Source: Alpinimonas psychrophila (GTDB lineage: Bacteria > Actinomycetota > Actinomycetes > Actinomycetales > Microbacteriaceae). From it: a stretch of DNA of 64,000 bases. The position numbers and the translations under genes were made by a program. This document shows, piece by piece, positions 1 through 8,951 of the stretch; position 1 is the stretch's first letter, and every line of letters starts with the position of its first letter. The notes beneath the pieces are model-generated. The model did not search any database. It worked only from the letters and a program-made list of their open reading frames with translations, and was not told the DNA's origin. Location: contig NZ_JACGWU010000003.1 of assembly GCF_014137865.1 (NCBI RefSeq), forward strand, positions 1-64,000, in the 5' to 3' direction.

Positions 1-2272
1 TGACAACGGAACCCTGGCCGCCAGAGCCCGCGCTCTCAGTGAAACCGAGGCCCGCAGCTTGACCGATGCCATGCGGTTGCCTTCCGCCAGCTGCACGGTT
101 ACGAAGCTTGAAACGAAGCCCTACTCGAAGCGCCCTGCGGCGCCGTTTACGACTTCCACACTGCAACAAGAGGGTGTCAACAAGCTCGGCTTCTCCTCCC
201 GTCAGACCATGAGCGTCGCTCAGCGTCTGTATGAAAACGGTCACATTACCTATATGCGAACCGACTCGCCTTCGCTCTCGGCCCAGGCCATGAACGCGGC
301 GCGCTCGCAGGCTGTCTCCATGTATGGTGCCGATCAGGTTCCGGATGCTCCCCGCCTCTACTCCGGCAAGAACAAGAGCGCTCAGGAAGCCCACGAGGCA
401 ATTCGCCCCGCCGGCGAAACGTTCAAGACGCCGGCCGAACTCTCCACCGTGTTGCGCGGCGAAGAACTGAAACTCTACGAGCTCATCTGGAAGCGCACCG
501 TCGCCTCCCAGATGGCAGATGCCAAAGGCCAGACCGCCACCGTCACCATCGCGGCCGAGGCCGATGGTTTCGACACGGCCGAGTTCACGGCGAGTGGAAC
601 TGTCATCACGTTCCGCGGTTTCATGAACGCCTACGAGGAAGAAATTGCGGTGGAGCGCAACGCCCAAGACACCCAAGATGACGCCAAGCTTCCTCAGATG
701 ACCGAGGGGCAGGTGCTGGTTTTGGCAGAGGTCACCGCCAAGGGTCACGACACGACGCCTCCCGCTCGATACACCGAGGCATCCATTGTTAAAAAGCTCG
801 AAGAGCTGGGTATCGGTCGCCCATCGACCTATGCCTCGACCATTTCGACGATTATGGACCGCGGTTATGTGACCTCCAAGGGCAAGGCCCTCGTGCCGAG
901 CTGGATTGCATTCGTCGTCGTTCGTTTGATGGAAGAAAGCTTCGCCGACCTCGTCTCCTACGACTTCACAGCCGCCATGGAAGACGACCTCGACCGCATC
1001 GCGAACGGCATGGCCGACCGCGGCGAGTGGCTGAAAGATTTCTACTTTGGGGCCGGCGAACAACGCGGACTTCTGGCCACGGCCGAAAACCTCATCACCA
1101 GCGACAAGCAGAGCCTGAACTCGGTGGTCATTGCCGATGACATCACCCTGCGCATCTGGCCCACCAACGCGTACCTCGAGATTGATGAGCCCGGCGCCGA
1201 TGAAGAAGAACCCAAGCGCAAGATTTACCTGCCCGAGGGCATGGCGCCGGATGAACTGACCGAAGCCCGCGCCCGCGAACTTGCCGCGGCTCCCGTTGCC
1301 GGTGACCGCGTGCTGGGAATCAATCCCGATAACGGCAAGCAGGTCGTGGCCAAGGACGGTCGCTTCGGCCCCTATGTCACCGAGGTCGATCTGGAACTCG
1401 CGGCCGCAGCCGCGGAGGCCGAGAAGACGGAAGCTCTGGCCGCCAAGGAATTGGCAGCGGCGAACACCACCGTTGATCCCGTGACCGGAGAGGTCATCGA
1501 GCCCAAGGCTCCGAAAAAGAAGGCCAAGGTTGCGCCCCCCAAGGAGCGCACGGCTTCGTTGTTCAAATCGATGGATCCTTCCACCGTTGATTTTGAAACC
1601 GCTCTCAGCCTGTTGAATCTTCCGCGCGAGGTGGGTGCCGACCCCGAGACCGGCGACATGATTTTGGCGCAAAACGGTCGCTTTGGGGCGTACCTGAAAA
1701 AGGGAACCGACACGCGTTCGCTCGATAACGAGAGCCAGATCTTCGGCATCGACCTGGCCGGAGCCCTCGAGAAGTTCGCTCAGCCCAAGTACGGAGCCCG
1801 TCAGGGCGCTTCCTCCATTGCCGAGTTTGAGGCCGATCCCACCAGCGGCAAGGCGATCAAGGTGAAAGATGGCCGCTTTGGCCCCTACGTCACCGACGGG
1901 GAGACCAACGCCACGATTCCTCGCGGCGAAAAGGTCGAAGAGGTCGACTACGAGCGTGCCATCGAGCTGCTCGCGGAGAAGCGGGCGAAGGGTCCGGCGG
2001 TTCCTCGTGCCAAGAAGGCTCCCGCCAAAAAGGCTGCGGTCAAGAAGCCTGCCGCCTCGGCAGCTAAGAAGCCCGCCGTTCGTAAGTCCGCGGTCAAGAA
2101 GCCTGCGGCAAAAACTGCCGCCTCGACGACGGCAAACACTATTCGCAAGGGAACGGCCGCCAAGCGAACGCCCGTTGTCAAGACTGGTTTGCCCTCCCGC
2201 GCTGGTGCCGGTGCCAGCGCCGGTTCCGAATCTGGCGCCCGGGTACCCACATTCAAGGATGCGGGTCAATGA
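1..2272 (+). CDS. topA: DNA topoisomerase I (5' end outside window)
   Basis: Type IA topoisomerase that relaxes negatively supercoiled DNA by nicking and passing one strand. The reading frame is open from the first bases, so the N-terminal Toprim domain lies upstream of the window. The catalytic tyrosine is in the motif GHITYMRTDS (Tyr codon at 251-253). Further landmarks are YTEASIVKKLEELGIGRPSTYA and three C-terminal repeats containing DGRFGPYV or NGRFGAYL. The last ~80 residues are a Lys/Ala/Pro-rich basic tail typical of actinobacterial TopA, which in that group replaces the zinc fingers of enterobacterial TopA and helps processivity. The stop overlaps the start of tmk as ATGA, so the two are translationally coupled. 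Confidence 0.97.
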   Translation, partial: DNGTLAARARALSETEARSLTDAMRLPSASCTVTKLETKPYSKRPAAPFTTSTLQQEGVNKLGFSSRQTMSVAQRLYENGHITYMRTDSPSLSAQAMNAARSQAVSMYGADQVPDAPRLYSGKNKSAQEAHEAIRPAGETFKTPAELSTVLRGEELKLYELIWKRTVASQMADAKGQTATVTIAAEADGFDTAEFTASGTVITFRGFMNAYEEEIAVERNAQDTQDDAKLPQMTEGQVLVLAEVTAKGHDTTPPARYTEASIVKKLEELGIGRPSTYASTISTIMDRGYVTSKGKALVPSWIAFVVVRLMEESFADLVSYDFTAAMEDDLDRIANGMADRGEWLKDFYFGAGEQRGLLATAENLITSDKQSLNSVVIADDITLRIWPTNAYLEIDEPGADEEEPKRKIYLPEGMAPDELTEARARELAAAPVAGDRVLGINPDNGKQVVAKDGRFGPYVTEVDLELAAAAAEAEKTEALAAKELAAANTTVDPVTGEVIEPKAPKKKAKVAPPKERTASLFKSMDPSTVDFETALSLLNLPREVGADPETGDMILAQNGRFGAYLKKGTDTRSLDNESQIFGIDLAGALEKFAQPKYGARQGASSIAEFEADPTSGKAIKVKDGRFGPYVTDGETNATIPRGEKVEEVDYERAIELLAEKRAKGPAVPRAKKAPAKKAAVKKPAASAAKKPAVRKSAVKKPAAKTAASTTANTIRKGTAAKRTPVVKTGLPSRAGAGASAGSESGARVPTFKDAGQ

Positions 2273-2889
2273 CCCGACTCTTCGTCACCTTTGAGGGCGG
2301 GGATGGCGTGGGCAAGTCCACGCAGGTTCGCTTGCTTGCAGCGTGGCTAGAGGAGCGTGGGGAGACGGTTGTTTCCACGCGGGAACCCGGCGGAACAGAC
2401 GTCGGTCTCGAGGTACGTGAGCTCGTGTTGCACCACCGGGGTGACATTTCGCCCCGCGCCGAAGCCCTGCTGTACGCGGCAGATCGCGCCCATCACATTG
2501 CCACGCTCGTGCGTCCGGCACTCGAGCGCGGCGAGGTCGTCATTCAGGATCGCTACATCGACTCCTCCGTGGCATACCAGGGTGCCGGGCGCGTTTTAGA
2601 TTCGGCCGAGATTCGTTCGCTGTCGCTGTGGGCCACCGAGAACCTCGTGCCCGACGTCACCATCCTGCTGGACCTCGACGAGCGTCTCGCACGGGAGCGT
2701 TTGACCTCGGATGCCAAAGTTTTCGATCGGCTGGAGAACGAGAAATCCGAATTTCACGAACGTGTTCGTTCCGGATTTCTGGCACTGGCTTCCGCTGAAC
2801 CTGAGCGGTTCCAGGTGCTGAACGCGGAGGCTTCTGTGGAGGAGCTTGCGGCGAGCATCCGTGCCCGCATCGAACCGTTATTGTCTTAG
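2269..2889 (+). CDS. tmk: Thymidylate kinase
   Basis: Phosphorylates dTMP to dTDP with ATP in the dTTP supply pathway. The 206-residue length is normal for the family. The P-loop EGGDGVGKST lies at residues 9-18, followed by the substrate-binding DRYIDSSVAYQG region and a lid segment. The ATG overlaps the topA stop by four bases. The topA-tmk-holB order is common in actinobacteria and groups DNA replication functions. No unusual features. Confidence 0.97.
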   Translation: MTRLFVTFEGGDGVGKSTQVRLLAAWLEERGETVVSTREPGGTDVGLEVRELVLHHRGDISPRAEALLYAADRAHHIATLVRPALERGEVVIQDRYIDSSVAYQGAGRVLDSAEIRSLSLWATENLVPDVTILLDLDERLARERLTSDAKVFDRLENEKSEFHERVRSGFLALASAEPERFQVLNAEASVEELAASIRARIEPLLS

Positions 2890-2953
2890 CCTTCCCCTTT
2901 TTTTGTCAGCAAGACGTCACGTATTCGGCGCGGGTGACGGGTAGCCTTATTCC

Positions 2954-4165
2954 ATGAGCGTGTGGGATGAGCTGGTCGGCCAGAAAGAGGCCATTGCCGT
3001 CTTTCGCGCGGCGGCAGAATCCGGGTTGGCGGTGTCGCCGGGCAGGGTTCAAGCCGGTGTCGACACCGTAGGCAAGGCTGCCTCGATGAATGACGCGTCG
3101 ATGACCCACTCGTGGCTGGTGACCGGTCCTCCCGGTTCGGGGCGCTCAAACTTGGCCTACGCTTTCGCCGCGGCATTGCTGTGTCGTAACGGCGGATGCG
3201 GGGACTGCCCCGACTGCAAGCAGGTTGCTGCCCGAACGCATCCGGATTTGGCGACCCTCACCACTGAAGCCGTCATCATCAAGATTGAAGATGTGCGTGA
3301 GCTGGTTCGTGGTTCACAATTTTCTCCGGCGGTTTCGCGTTATCGCGTGATCGTTATTGAGGATGCCGACCGCATGGCTGAGCGCACCTCCAACGTGTTG
3401 CTCAAGGCGCTCGAGGAGCCACCGGAGCGCACCGTGTGGATTTTGTGTGCCCCGAGTGAAGCCGATCTGATCCCCACGATTCGGTCGCGCGTGCGTTCCG
3501 TGCGGCTGCGGGTGCCGAGCATCCCCGATGTTGCTGAGTTGATCATGGCTCGCGATGGCGTTACCAACGAGGTGGCCGAGCGCGCTGCTCGCCACGCCCA
3601 GAGCCACATTGGCATGGCGCACCGCCTCGCCACCAACCCTGAGGCGCACACCCGCCGCGATGAAACGTTGCGGCTCGCGTTAGGGCTTTCCGGCGTTCGG
3701 GACGCGGTTTTGGCCGCCGCGCGCATGATCGAAATCGCCACCGATGACGCCAAGGCGCTCACCGATGAGCGTGACGCCAGCGAGCTCGAAAGCACTCGGC
3801 GCTCCATGGGGGTTGCCACCGGTGACGCCGTTCCGGCCCAGCTGCGTTCGCACATCAAGAACCTCGAGGATCACCAAAAGCGCCGCGCCACGCGCTCCCT
3901 GCGCGATGGCCTCGATCGCATTTTGGTCGACCTCCTCTCGCTGTATCGCGATATTTTGCGGCTCCAATTGGGCGTCGAAACGAGTCTCATCAACGAAGAG
4001 CTGGAGGCCGGCCTGCGCGCCGCCGCCACGGCCCGCACGGCCGCCGACACCCTCGCCACCATGGAGGCCATCGGGGTGGCCCGCACCCGCATCGACTCCA
4101 ACGTGAGCCCAGTGCTCGCCATTGAGGCGCTCATGATTCGTGCGGCTCGAAAGGAAGCCGCCTGA
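2954..4165 (+). CDS. holB: DNA polymerase III delta-prime subunit
   Basis: Clamp-loader subunit that works with delta and gamma/tau to load the sliding clamp. At 403 residues it has the long actinobacterial form. The N-terminal AAA+ fold carries GPPGSGRS (residues 58-65), where the Walker A lysine is arginine. This fits the family, since delta-prime is not an active ATPase. It is followed by a four-cysteine zinc knuckle in LLCRNGGCGDCPDCKQ and by a sensor-like region around IEDADRMAERTSNVLLKALEEP. The start at 2954 matches family N-termini (MSVWDELVGQ). The stop overlaps the next ATG in TGATG. Confidence 0.95.
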   Translation: MSVWDELVGQKEAIAVFRAAAESGLAVSPGRVQAGVDTVGKAASMNDASMTHSWLVTGPPGSGRSNLAYAFAAALLCRNGGCGDCPDCKQVAARTHPDLATLTTEAVIIKIEDVRELVRGSQFSPAVSRYRVIVIEDADRMAERTSNVLLKALEEPPERTVWILCAPSEADLIPTIRSRVRSVRLRVPSIPDVAELIMARDGVTNEVAERAARHAQSHIGMAHRLATNPEAHTRRDETLRLALGLSGVRDAVLAAARMIEIATDDAKALTDERDASELESTRRSMGVATGDAVPAQLRSHIKNLEDHQKRRATRSLRDGLDRILVDLLSLYRDILRLQLGVETSLINEELEAGLRAAATARTAADTLATMEAIGVARTRIDSNVSPVLAIEALMIRAARKEAA

Positions 4166-5754
4166 TGCGCCGCTGGAACCTCCAATTAAGCCTCCGATCA
4201 AGCCTCGCGGTGGCACTCTCCACCACGCTGCTCGTGGGGCTTTCGGCCTGTATTCCTTCCTTCCCCAATATCTCCGTGGACATGGGGACGAGGACTGCCG
4301 AAAAACTAGACCCCGCCGTCGCGTCCTTTTACGAGCAACAACTGACGTGGGGAACCTGTGCTCCGGATGCCGCCGGTACTCCGGTCGCTGCGGTTATGCA
4401 GTGCACGCGGGTTAGCGCGCCCATTGACTGGGCGAAGCCCGCAGGGGAGACCGTGAGTCTGGCGCTCATCCGCCATGAATCCACGAAGAAAAATTCTCTC
4501 GGATCACTATTTGTGAATCCCGGAGGTCCCGGCGGATCTGGCCTCAACTTTATTCGGGATTCGTTGGACTACGCGGTCGGCAAACCCCTTCAAGAAAGTT
4601 ATGACATCGTGGGATTCGACCCCCGCGGAGTCGGGCAATCAACGCCTGTCACGTGCTACACCGATCCAACCCAGACTGATGATTTGCTCTACGGCCTTAC
4701 TCCGGCTGCCCGCGGCAGCGACGAGTGGATTGCCGCCCGCGAAGCGTCAGCTCGTGATTTTGCGGCCGCCTGCGCGGCCAATACCGGCGCGCTGCTCGCC
4801 CATGTCGATACCGTCAGTGCCGCCAAGGACCTCGACATGCTGCGCTACGCCCTCGGCAATACGCACCTTAACTACCTTGGCTACTCCTACGGCACCCTGC
4901 TGGGAGCCACGTACGCCGACCTTTTCCCCACGCATGTTGGACGTATGGTTCTGGATGGCGCCCTTGATCCCTCCTCCTCGGGCGCGGATGTCACGCTCAC
5001 CCAGGCAGTGGGCTTCGAGAACGCACTTCGCTCCTACCTTGCCTGGTGTCTCTCGCAAACCGAGTGCCCCGTAGCGGGGGACGGAAACGTGGATTCAGCC
5101 CTGGCCGACATCACAGCGCTACTGGCCAACATCGATACCAACCCCATCTTGCCCTCGGGAACCGAGACGCGAACCCTTGGTGCTGACACGGTCGTGACGG
5201 CCATCATCGCTCCGCTCTATGACAAAACGGCGTGGAGCTACCTCTCAACGGTGCTGGCGGCAGCCCAGGCCCGCACGGCCGCGCCGGTTTTTGAATCCGC
5301 CGACTGGTACAACGGGCGCGATGGTTCGGGCACCTACCGTGATAACTCGACCGAAGCTTTTCTGGCCATTAACTGTCTCGACTATCCGGCTTCCGCCGAT
5401 GTCGCCTCCTGGCGAACGGATGCCGCTGCGCTCAGTGCCTCTGCCCCGGTAATTGGTCCCTACTTCGGTTTTGGTGATGCGACGTGCGCCAATTGGCCCT
5501 ACCCCGCCACCCGCACCCCCGCACCGATTGCCGCGGTGGGTTCGCCCGACATCCTCGTTATTGGAACCACCGGAGACCCCGCGACCCCGTATCAGTGGGC
5601 CGTCAACCTCTCAGGGCAGCTGTCGAGGGGGCATCTTGTGAGCTATGCGGGCGAGGGACACACGGCGTATAACAAGTCGAATTCCTGCGTGGATGATGCG
5701 GTCGTCGCGTTCTTCGTGTCCAGCGTTGTGCCCGCCACCGATCCGAAATGTTAG
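4165..5754 (+). CDS. Secreted alpha/beta hydrolase, TAP-like peptidase (lipoprotein)
   Basis: Serine hydrolase of the tripeptidyl-aminopeptidase-like family found next to holB in many actinobacteria. The N-terminus has a basic start, a hydrophobic stretch and a lipobox LSAC with Cys at residue 29, so it is probably a membrane-anchored lipoprotein. The oxyanion-region motif is NPGGPGGSG and the nucleophile elbow is GYSYGT. The C-terminal TAP-like domain ends with the catalytic His in GEGHTAYN. Probably releases short peptides from protein or oligopeptide N-termini outside the membrane; the exact substrate cannot be read from the sequence. Translationally coupled to holB. Converges on the MFS gene only 15 bp away. 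Confidence 0.88.
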   Translation: MRRWNLQLSLRSSLAVALSTTLLVGLSACIPSFPNISVDMGTRTAEKLDPAVASFYEQQLTWGTCAPDAAGTPVAAVMQCTRVSAPIDWAKPAGETVSLALIRHESTKKNSLGSLFVNPGGPGGSGLNFIRDSLDYAVGKPLQESYDIVGFDPRGVGQSTPVTCYTDPTQTDDLLYGLTPAARGSDEWIAAREASARDFAAACAANTGALLAHVDTVSAAKDLDMLRYALGNTHLNYLGYSYGTLLGATYADLFPTHVGRMVLDGALDPSSSGADVTLTQAVGFENALRSYLAWCLSQTECPVAGDGNVDSALADITALLANIDTNPILPSGTETRTLGADTVVTAIIAPLYDKTAWSYLSTVLAAAQARTAAPVFESADWYNGRDGSGTYRDNSTEAFLAINCLDYPASADVASWRTDAAALSASAPVIGPYFGFGDATCANWPYPATRTPAPIAAVGSPDILVIGTTGDPATPYQWAVNLSGQLSRGHLVSYAGEGHTAYNKSNSCVDDAVVAFFVSSVVPATDPKC

Positions 5755-5769
5755 GAGCCCGGCAGCTTC

Positions 5770-7017
5770 CTAGAGGCGTTTAGCGAAAACCGGTGACAGA
5801 AGCACGACAATGAGCCCCACGAGGGGGACGAGGAGCAGTCCGGCTCGTAGCCCGAACTGATCGGCGATGGCACCCACAATCAGGGGGGAGCTAAAGGCAC
5901 CGATCCGCATGAGCCAGGTGACGAGGGTCAGTCCCGTTCCGGTCCGAAATCCGGGGAGCTCGTTGGCCGCATGCATGGCGGCCGGAATCAACGTCGCTAC
6001 GCCGAAACCGGCAGTCGCAAAACCGACAATGGTTGAGGGAGTGCTCGGGAAGGCAAGCGCGACTCCCATCCCCAGCATCATGATCGCCGCTCCGCAGAGC
6101 GTGATGGCGCGTTGCCCAAACCGATTGACGGCGTAATCGCCCGTGATGCGTCCAAGGAATTGCGCACTCAGGAAGGCGATGAGCCCCAGGCCGACCAGCG
6201 AGGACGGGGTCGCGATCTCGTTGTTCAGATAGAACGTCGACCACGTTATTCCGGCATCTTCGACGATCATGCCACCGATTGCCATGATGGCCAAGATTGC
6301 CAGTGCAATCCATTTTGGTGAACGGGCGGGACTACCCTGTCGGGCGATCGCGACGGTATTTTCGCCAGCGGGCAGATCAGAGTTTAGCTCCGACCTCAGT
6401 TCTGTGCCGTGCAACATGAAGCGATACGCGAGCAGGCTGAGGGCAGTAAAGACGAGCCCTGAGAATGCTAGATGGATGCCGAGCGGGATATCCAGAGCGG
6501 CAGCAGCAGCTCCCATGGCCCCGCCGAGGACGGCACCGACGCTCCAGCCCGCGTGAAAAGAGTTCAGAATCGAGGACCCATAGATCTTCTGCACGCGAAG
6601 GCCCTGGGCATTCTGGGCAACGTCGGTCAAGGCATCCATGGCACCGGCAAAAAAAAGCGCTGAAGCTAGCAGAATCCAAGATGGGGCCAACCCGGCGCAG
6701 AGCATGCCGAGGCTGAGTAACAACGTCGCAACGACGGCTACGCGGGCGGAGCCGAATCGGCGGATCCCCACGCCAGCCAGGAGGCCAAAAACGATGGCGC
6801 CGACAGGGAATGCGGCTACGGCAGCGCCGAAATCAAGGTAGGTGAGATTGAGGGCATCTTTGATCTGGGGATAACGCGGCAGGATGTTGGCAAGGAGTGC
6901 GCCGTTTGTAACGAAGAGGAGCGTCACCGCGAGACGGGCGGTGCGAACCTGGGGTCGTGAAAGGGTGACGTCGGGATGTCGACCCGCGGGGACCCAGGAA
7001 AGACTCCGTCGCGACAT
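5770..7017 (-). CDS. MFS transporter
   Basis: A 415-residue integral membrane protein with about 11-12 hydrophobic segments, glycine-rich helices and the overall pattern of a 12-TM major facilitator. Substrate unknown. Its start codon shares one base with the stop of the upstream M56 protease (TGATG), so it is co-translated with the BlaI/M56 regulatory pair. It may therefore be an efflux pump or importer controlled by the same signal. The divergent arm encodes copper-handling proteins, which makes a metal-stress role plausible, but MFS proteins of this type transport many small organic molecules. Confidence 0.85.
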   Translation of the reverse strand: MSRRSLSWVPAGRHPDVTLSRPQVRTARLAVTLLFVTNGALLANILPRYPQIKDALNLTYLDFGAAVAAFPVGAIVFGLLAGVGIRRFGSARVAVVATLLLSLGMLCAGLAPSWILLASALFFAGAMDALTDVAQNAQGLRVQKIYGSSILNSFHAGWSVGAVLGGAMGAAAAALDIPLGIHLAFSGLVFTALSLLAYRFMLHGTELRSELNSDLPAGENTVAIARQGSPARSPKWIALAILAIMAIGGMIVEDAGITWSTFYLNNEIATPSSLVGLGLIAFLSAQFLGRITGDYAVNRFGQRAITLCGAAIMMLGMGVALAFPSTPSTIVGFATAGFGVATLIPAAMHAANELPGFRTGTGLTLVTWLMRIGAFSSPLIVGAIADQFGLRAGLLLVPLVGLIVVLLSPVFAKRL

Positions 7018-7820
7018 CAGTGGACCGCCCTTCGCGCAGCGCGCTTACGCAAACGCGCGACTCGTTCGGTGATGTCGGGATTCTTAGGAAAGGCGGCCAG
7101 CAGGGCGTCGGCCACAATATCCGGGCCATATTTTTTCGTGGCAAAGGCGCACGCTACGTCATCCGCGATGAGCTCAGTGGCAATGCGGGTGGCCTGCGCC
7201 ATGCGAGTGCTGGCCGAGAAAACGGGAGCCACGGCAACGGCGAGCTGGCCAATTCCGCGGAGGGCTGCGTGGTGCTCGCGCAGGTGCGTCTGTTCGTGTT
7301 CGACGGCGGCTTCCAACTGAGGAACCGTGAGGGCGTCGCGCAAGCTGGTGGTGAGCAAGACGTGGTGCCGCGCGGGAAGTGCCCCGAGAACGCGCAGCGG
7401 GGACTCGACAAGCAGAACGGTACGGGTGCCCACGGTGAGAGGCACCGCCCCTGTAAGGAGCATCAGCAGGCGAAGATTGCGAGCGTTTGTATCGGCGCGC
7501 AACTCCTGAGCGGCAACACCGAGGCGAAAGGCGATGAGACCGAACGCGGCGATGGCTGCCCAGCCGAGCATCGTGTCGATCGTGGGTCCCAGCCAGTCGT
7601 GGTTGGTGATGTGCTCGACATGATGACGGAGGGCTCGACCCACGAGAGTGCCGAGGGCCACCGTGAGGCTGGTCAGCGAAATAAGGAGGGCCGACATCCA
7701 GAGATTGAGGACTAGTCGCGGATGTTCTGACACCAATACGGGCCGGGCCAAGACCCAGGGGGCCAAAAACGTTACTCCCACATAGGTGAGTAGCAAGGCC
7801 ACGATGGCGAGAGGCTCCAT
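7017..7820 (-). CDS. M56-family membrane metalloprotease (BlaR1/MecR1-like)
   Basis: A 267-residue membrane protein with a cytoplasmic zinc protease motif HEQTH (in VEHEQTHLREH) and several hydrophobic segments. It resembles the N-terminal half of BlaR1/MecR1 but has no penicillin-binding sensor domain, as is usual for actinobacterial M56 proteins paired with small BlaI repressors. Expected role: cleave or otherwise inactivate the BlaI-type repressor encoded directly upstream when a signal is sensed in the membrane. It lies between BlaI (10 bp upstream) and the MFS gene (1-base overlap). Confidence 0.88.
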   Translation of the reverse strand: MEPLAIVALLLTYVGVTFLAPWVLARPVLVSEHPRLVLNLWMSALLISLTSLTVALGTLVGRALRHHVEHITNHDWLGPTIDTMLGWAAIAAFGLIAFRLGVAAQELRADTNARNLRLLMLLTGAVPLTVGTRTVLLVESPLRVLGALPARHHVLLTTSLRDALTVPQLEAAVEHEQTHLREHHAALRGIGQLAVAVAPVFSASTRMAQATRIATELIADDVACAFATKKYGPDIVADALLAAFPKNPDITERVARLRKRAARRAVH

Positions 7821-7829
7821 CTAAGGAGG

Positions 7830-8219
7830 TTACTCGCTGGCGAGCCCGTCGGCCGGCTCGCCAGCGGGCTCGATAGCCGCTCGCAAGAACTGGCGGTCTT
7901 CCTCGGAGAGAGCGCCGGCGAAGAGGAGGAGGGCAGCGGTGCGATCGTCAGCACCATGCAGCGCGGTGCTCATCGTCTCGGTGATATCGAGCACGCGACT
8001 CCGCGTAGCGGAAAAAACGTGGCTGCGTCCACTGGTGGCTTCGCGCACCACAGAACCTTTGGCGCGCATTCGATCGAGCACGGTGATGACGGTGGTGATG
8101 GCGGGAACCTTGACTGTGAAGGAGGCCTGAACTTCGCGGGCAGTGAGAGGCCCGGAAGCATTCCAGAGCACGTTCATGAGATCGGCTTCAAGCTCGCCGC
8201 GGTTGCGAGAGGTGGTCAT
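7830..8219 (-). CDS. BlaI/MecI/CopY-family repressor
   Basis: A 129-residue winged-helix regulator. The N-terminal half (GELEADLMNVLWNASGPLTAREVQ, then ITTVITVLDRMRAKG) is the characteristic BlaI DNA-binding domain; the C-terminal part is the dimerisation helix. Repressors of this family bind TACA/TGTA-type palindromes. Two such sites lie in the 99-bp divergent intergenic region just upstream (8241-8257 and 8269-8285), so it very likely represses both itself and the copper module. It forms an operon with the M56 protease and the MFS gene. Confidence 0.93.
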   Translation of the reverse strand: MTTSRNRGELEADLMNVLWNASGPLTAREVQASFTVKVPAITTVITVLDRMRAKGSVVREATSGRSHVFSATRSRVLDITETMSTALHGADDRTAALLLFAGALSEEDRQFLRAAIEPAGEPADGLASE

Positions 8220-8240
8220 GATGGCGGCTCCTTTTGCATT

Positions 8241-8257
8241 TTCTACAACTCGTAGAA
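8241..8257. promoter_or_regulatory. BlaI-type operator 1
   Basis: 17-bp palindrome TTCTACAACTCGTAGAA with perfect 6-bp arms (TTCTAC/GTAGAA). It lies 21 bp from the blaI-like start codon in the divergent intergenic region. The arms match the TACA/TGTA half-site style of BlaI/MecI/CopY repressors. Confidence 0.72.
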
Positions 8258-8268
8258 TAATGTGGTCG

Positions 8269-8285
8269 TACTACACATTGTAGAA
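8269..8285. promoter_or_regulatory. BlaI-type operator 2
   Basis: 17-bp near-palindrome TACTACACATTGTAGAA. Its arms TACTACA/TGTAGAA resemble operator 1 and the TACTACA half-site of known BlaI sites. Its centre is 28 bp from that of operator 1. It lies 33 bp upstream of the PCu(A)C start, so it would overlap the promoter of the rightward genes. Confidence 0.72.
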
Positions 8286-8318
8286 TGAATTCTGAGGTAA
8301 AAGGAAACTATTTCGCTC

Positions 8319-8909
8319 ATGACGATGACAATAATTGCGAAGCGCACCCTCGCTTTCGCGACTCTCACTATGGCCGCCCTCGCGCTCGCGGGGTGCACGT
8401 CGGCCGCGGCAGTCTCCACGCACACTCCTGAGGCCGACGCCGCTGTGGTTCCCACCTTCACCGATGTGTGGGTCAAGGCTGCTCCCGAGCTCATGGGCGG
8501 CACCGGCATGACGGCTCTCTTCGGTGTCTTCGAAAACCCCAGCCATGACGACATCACCATCCTTGGGGGAACGGCGGATGCTGCGCTGACGACCACCAAG
8601 CTTGACACTCACGAGGTTGTTCAAAACGATGCCGGCGAGATGGTGATGCAGGAAAAGAAAGATGGCATCGTCATCCCAGCTCATGGTTCCGTCACGCTGA
8701 AGCCTGGCAGTTACCACATCATGTTCTGGGATCTTAAGAAGCCCATCGCCGTGGGAGACACCATTACGATCACGGTGAACTTCTCCAACGGTACGAGTGC
8801 CACGGTCGATGCGGTTGCACGCGACATTGCGAACGCTAACGAGACCTACGACCCCAAGGCTGACACCGGTGCGACCCCCGCTCCGTCATCCACCATGAAC
8901 ATGGGTTAG
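8319..8909 (+). CDS. PCu(A)C copper chaperone lipoprotein
   Basis: Extracytoplasmic copper chaperone (DUF461 family) that can deliver Cu(I) to cuproenzymes such as the Cu-A site of cytochrome oxidase. The 196-residue protein starts with a signal peptide ending in the lipobox LALAGC. Candidate copper ligands are the His in DTHEVV, the Met residues in MVMQ and the H-x-M of SYHIMFWDL, in the order expected for the family. It is the first gene of a rightward operon with a DyP peroxidase and a CopC protein, downstream of BlaI-type operators. Confidence 0.9.
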   Translation: MTMTIIAKRTLAFATLTMAALALAGCTSAAAVSTHTPEADAAVVPTFTDVWVKAAPELMGGTGMTALFGVFENPSHDDITILGGTADAALTTTKLDTHEVVQNDAGEMVMQEKKDGIVIPAHGSVTLKPGSYHIMFWDLKKPIAVGDTITITVNFSNGTSATVDAVARDIANANETYDPKADTGATPAPSSTMNMG

Positions 8910-8951
8910 CCGCTGTCTGCCCCCGAAACGCCAGGAACTTCCCGCCGTGCT

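Noticed and set aside
3018-3150. Walker A Lys to Arg change in HolB as a sign of inactivation
   Set aside because: Delta-prime subunits are not ATPases, so loss of the Walker lysine is normal for the family.
8260-8610. Antisense open frame across the BlaI/PCu(A)C intergenic region
   Set aside because: It runs over the operators and antisense to the copper chaperone; no ribosome site or family match.
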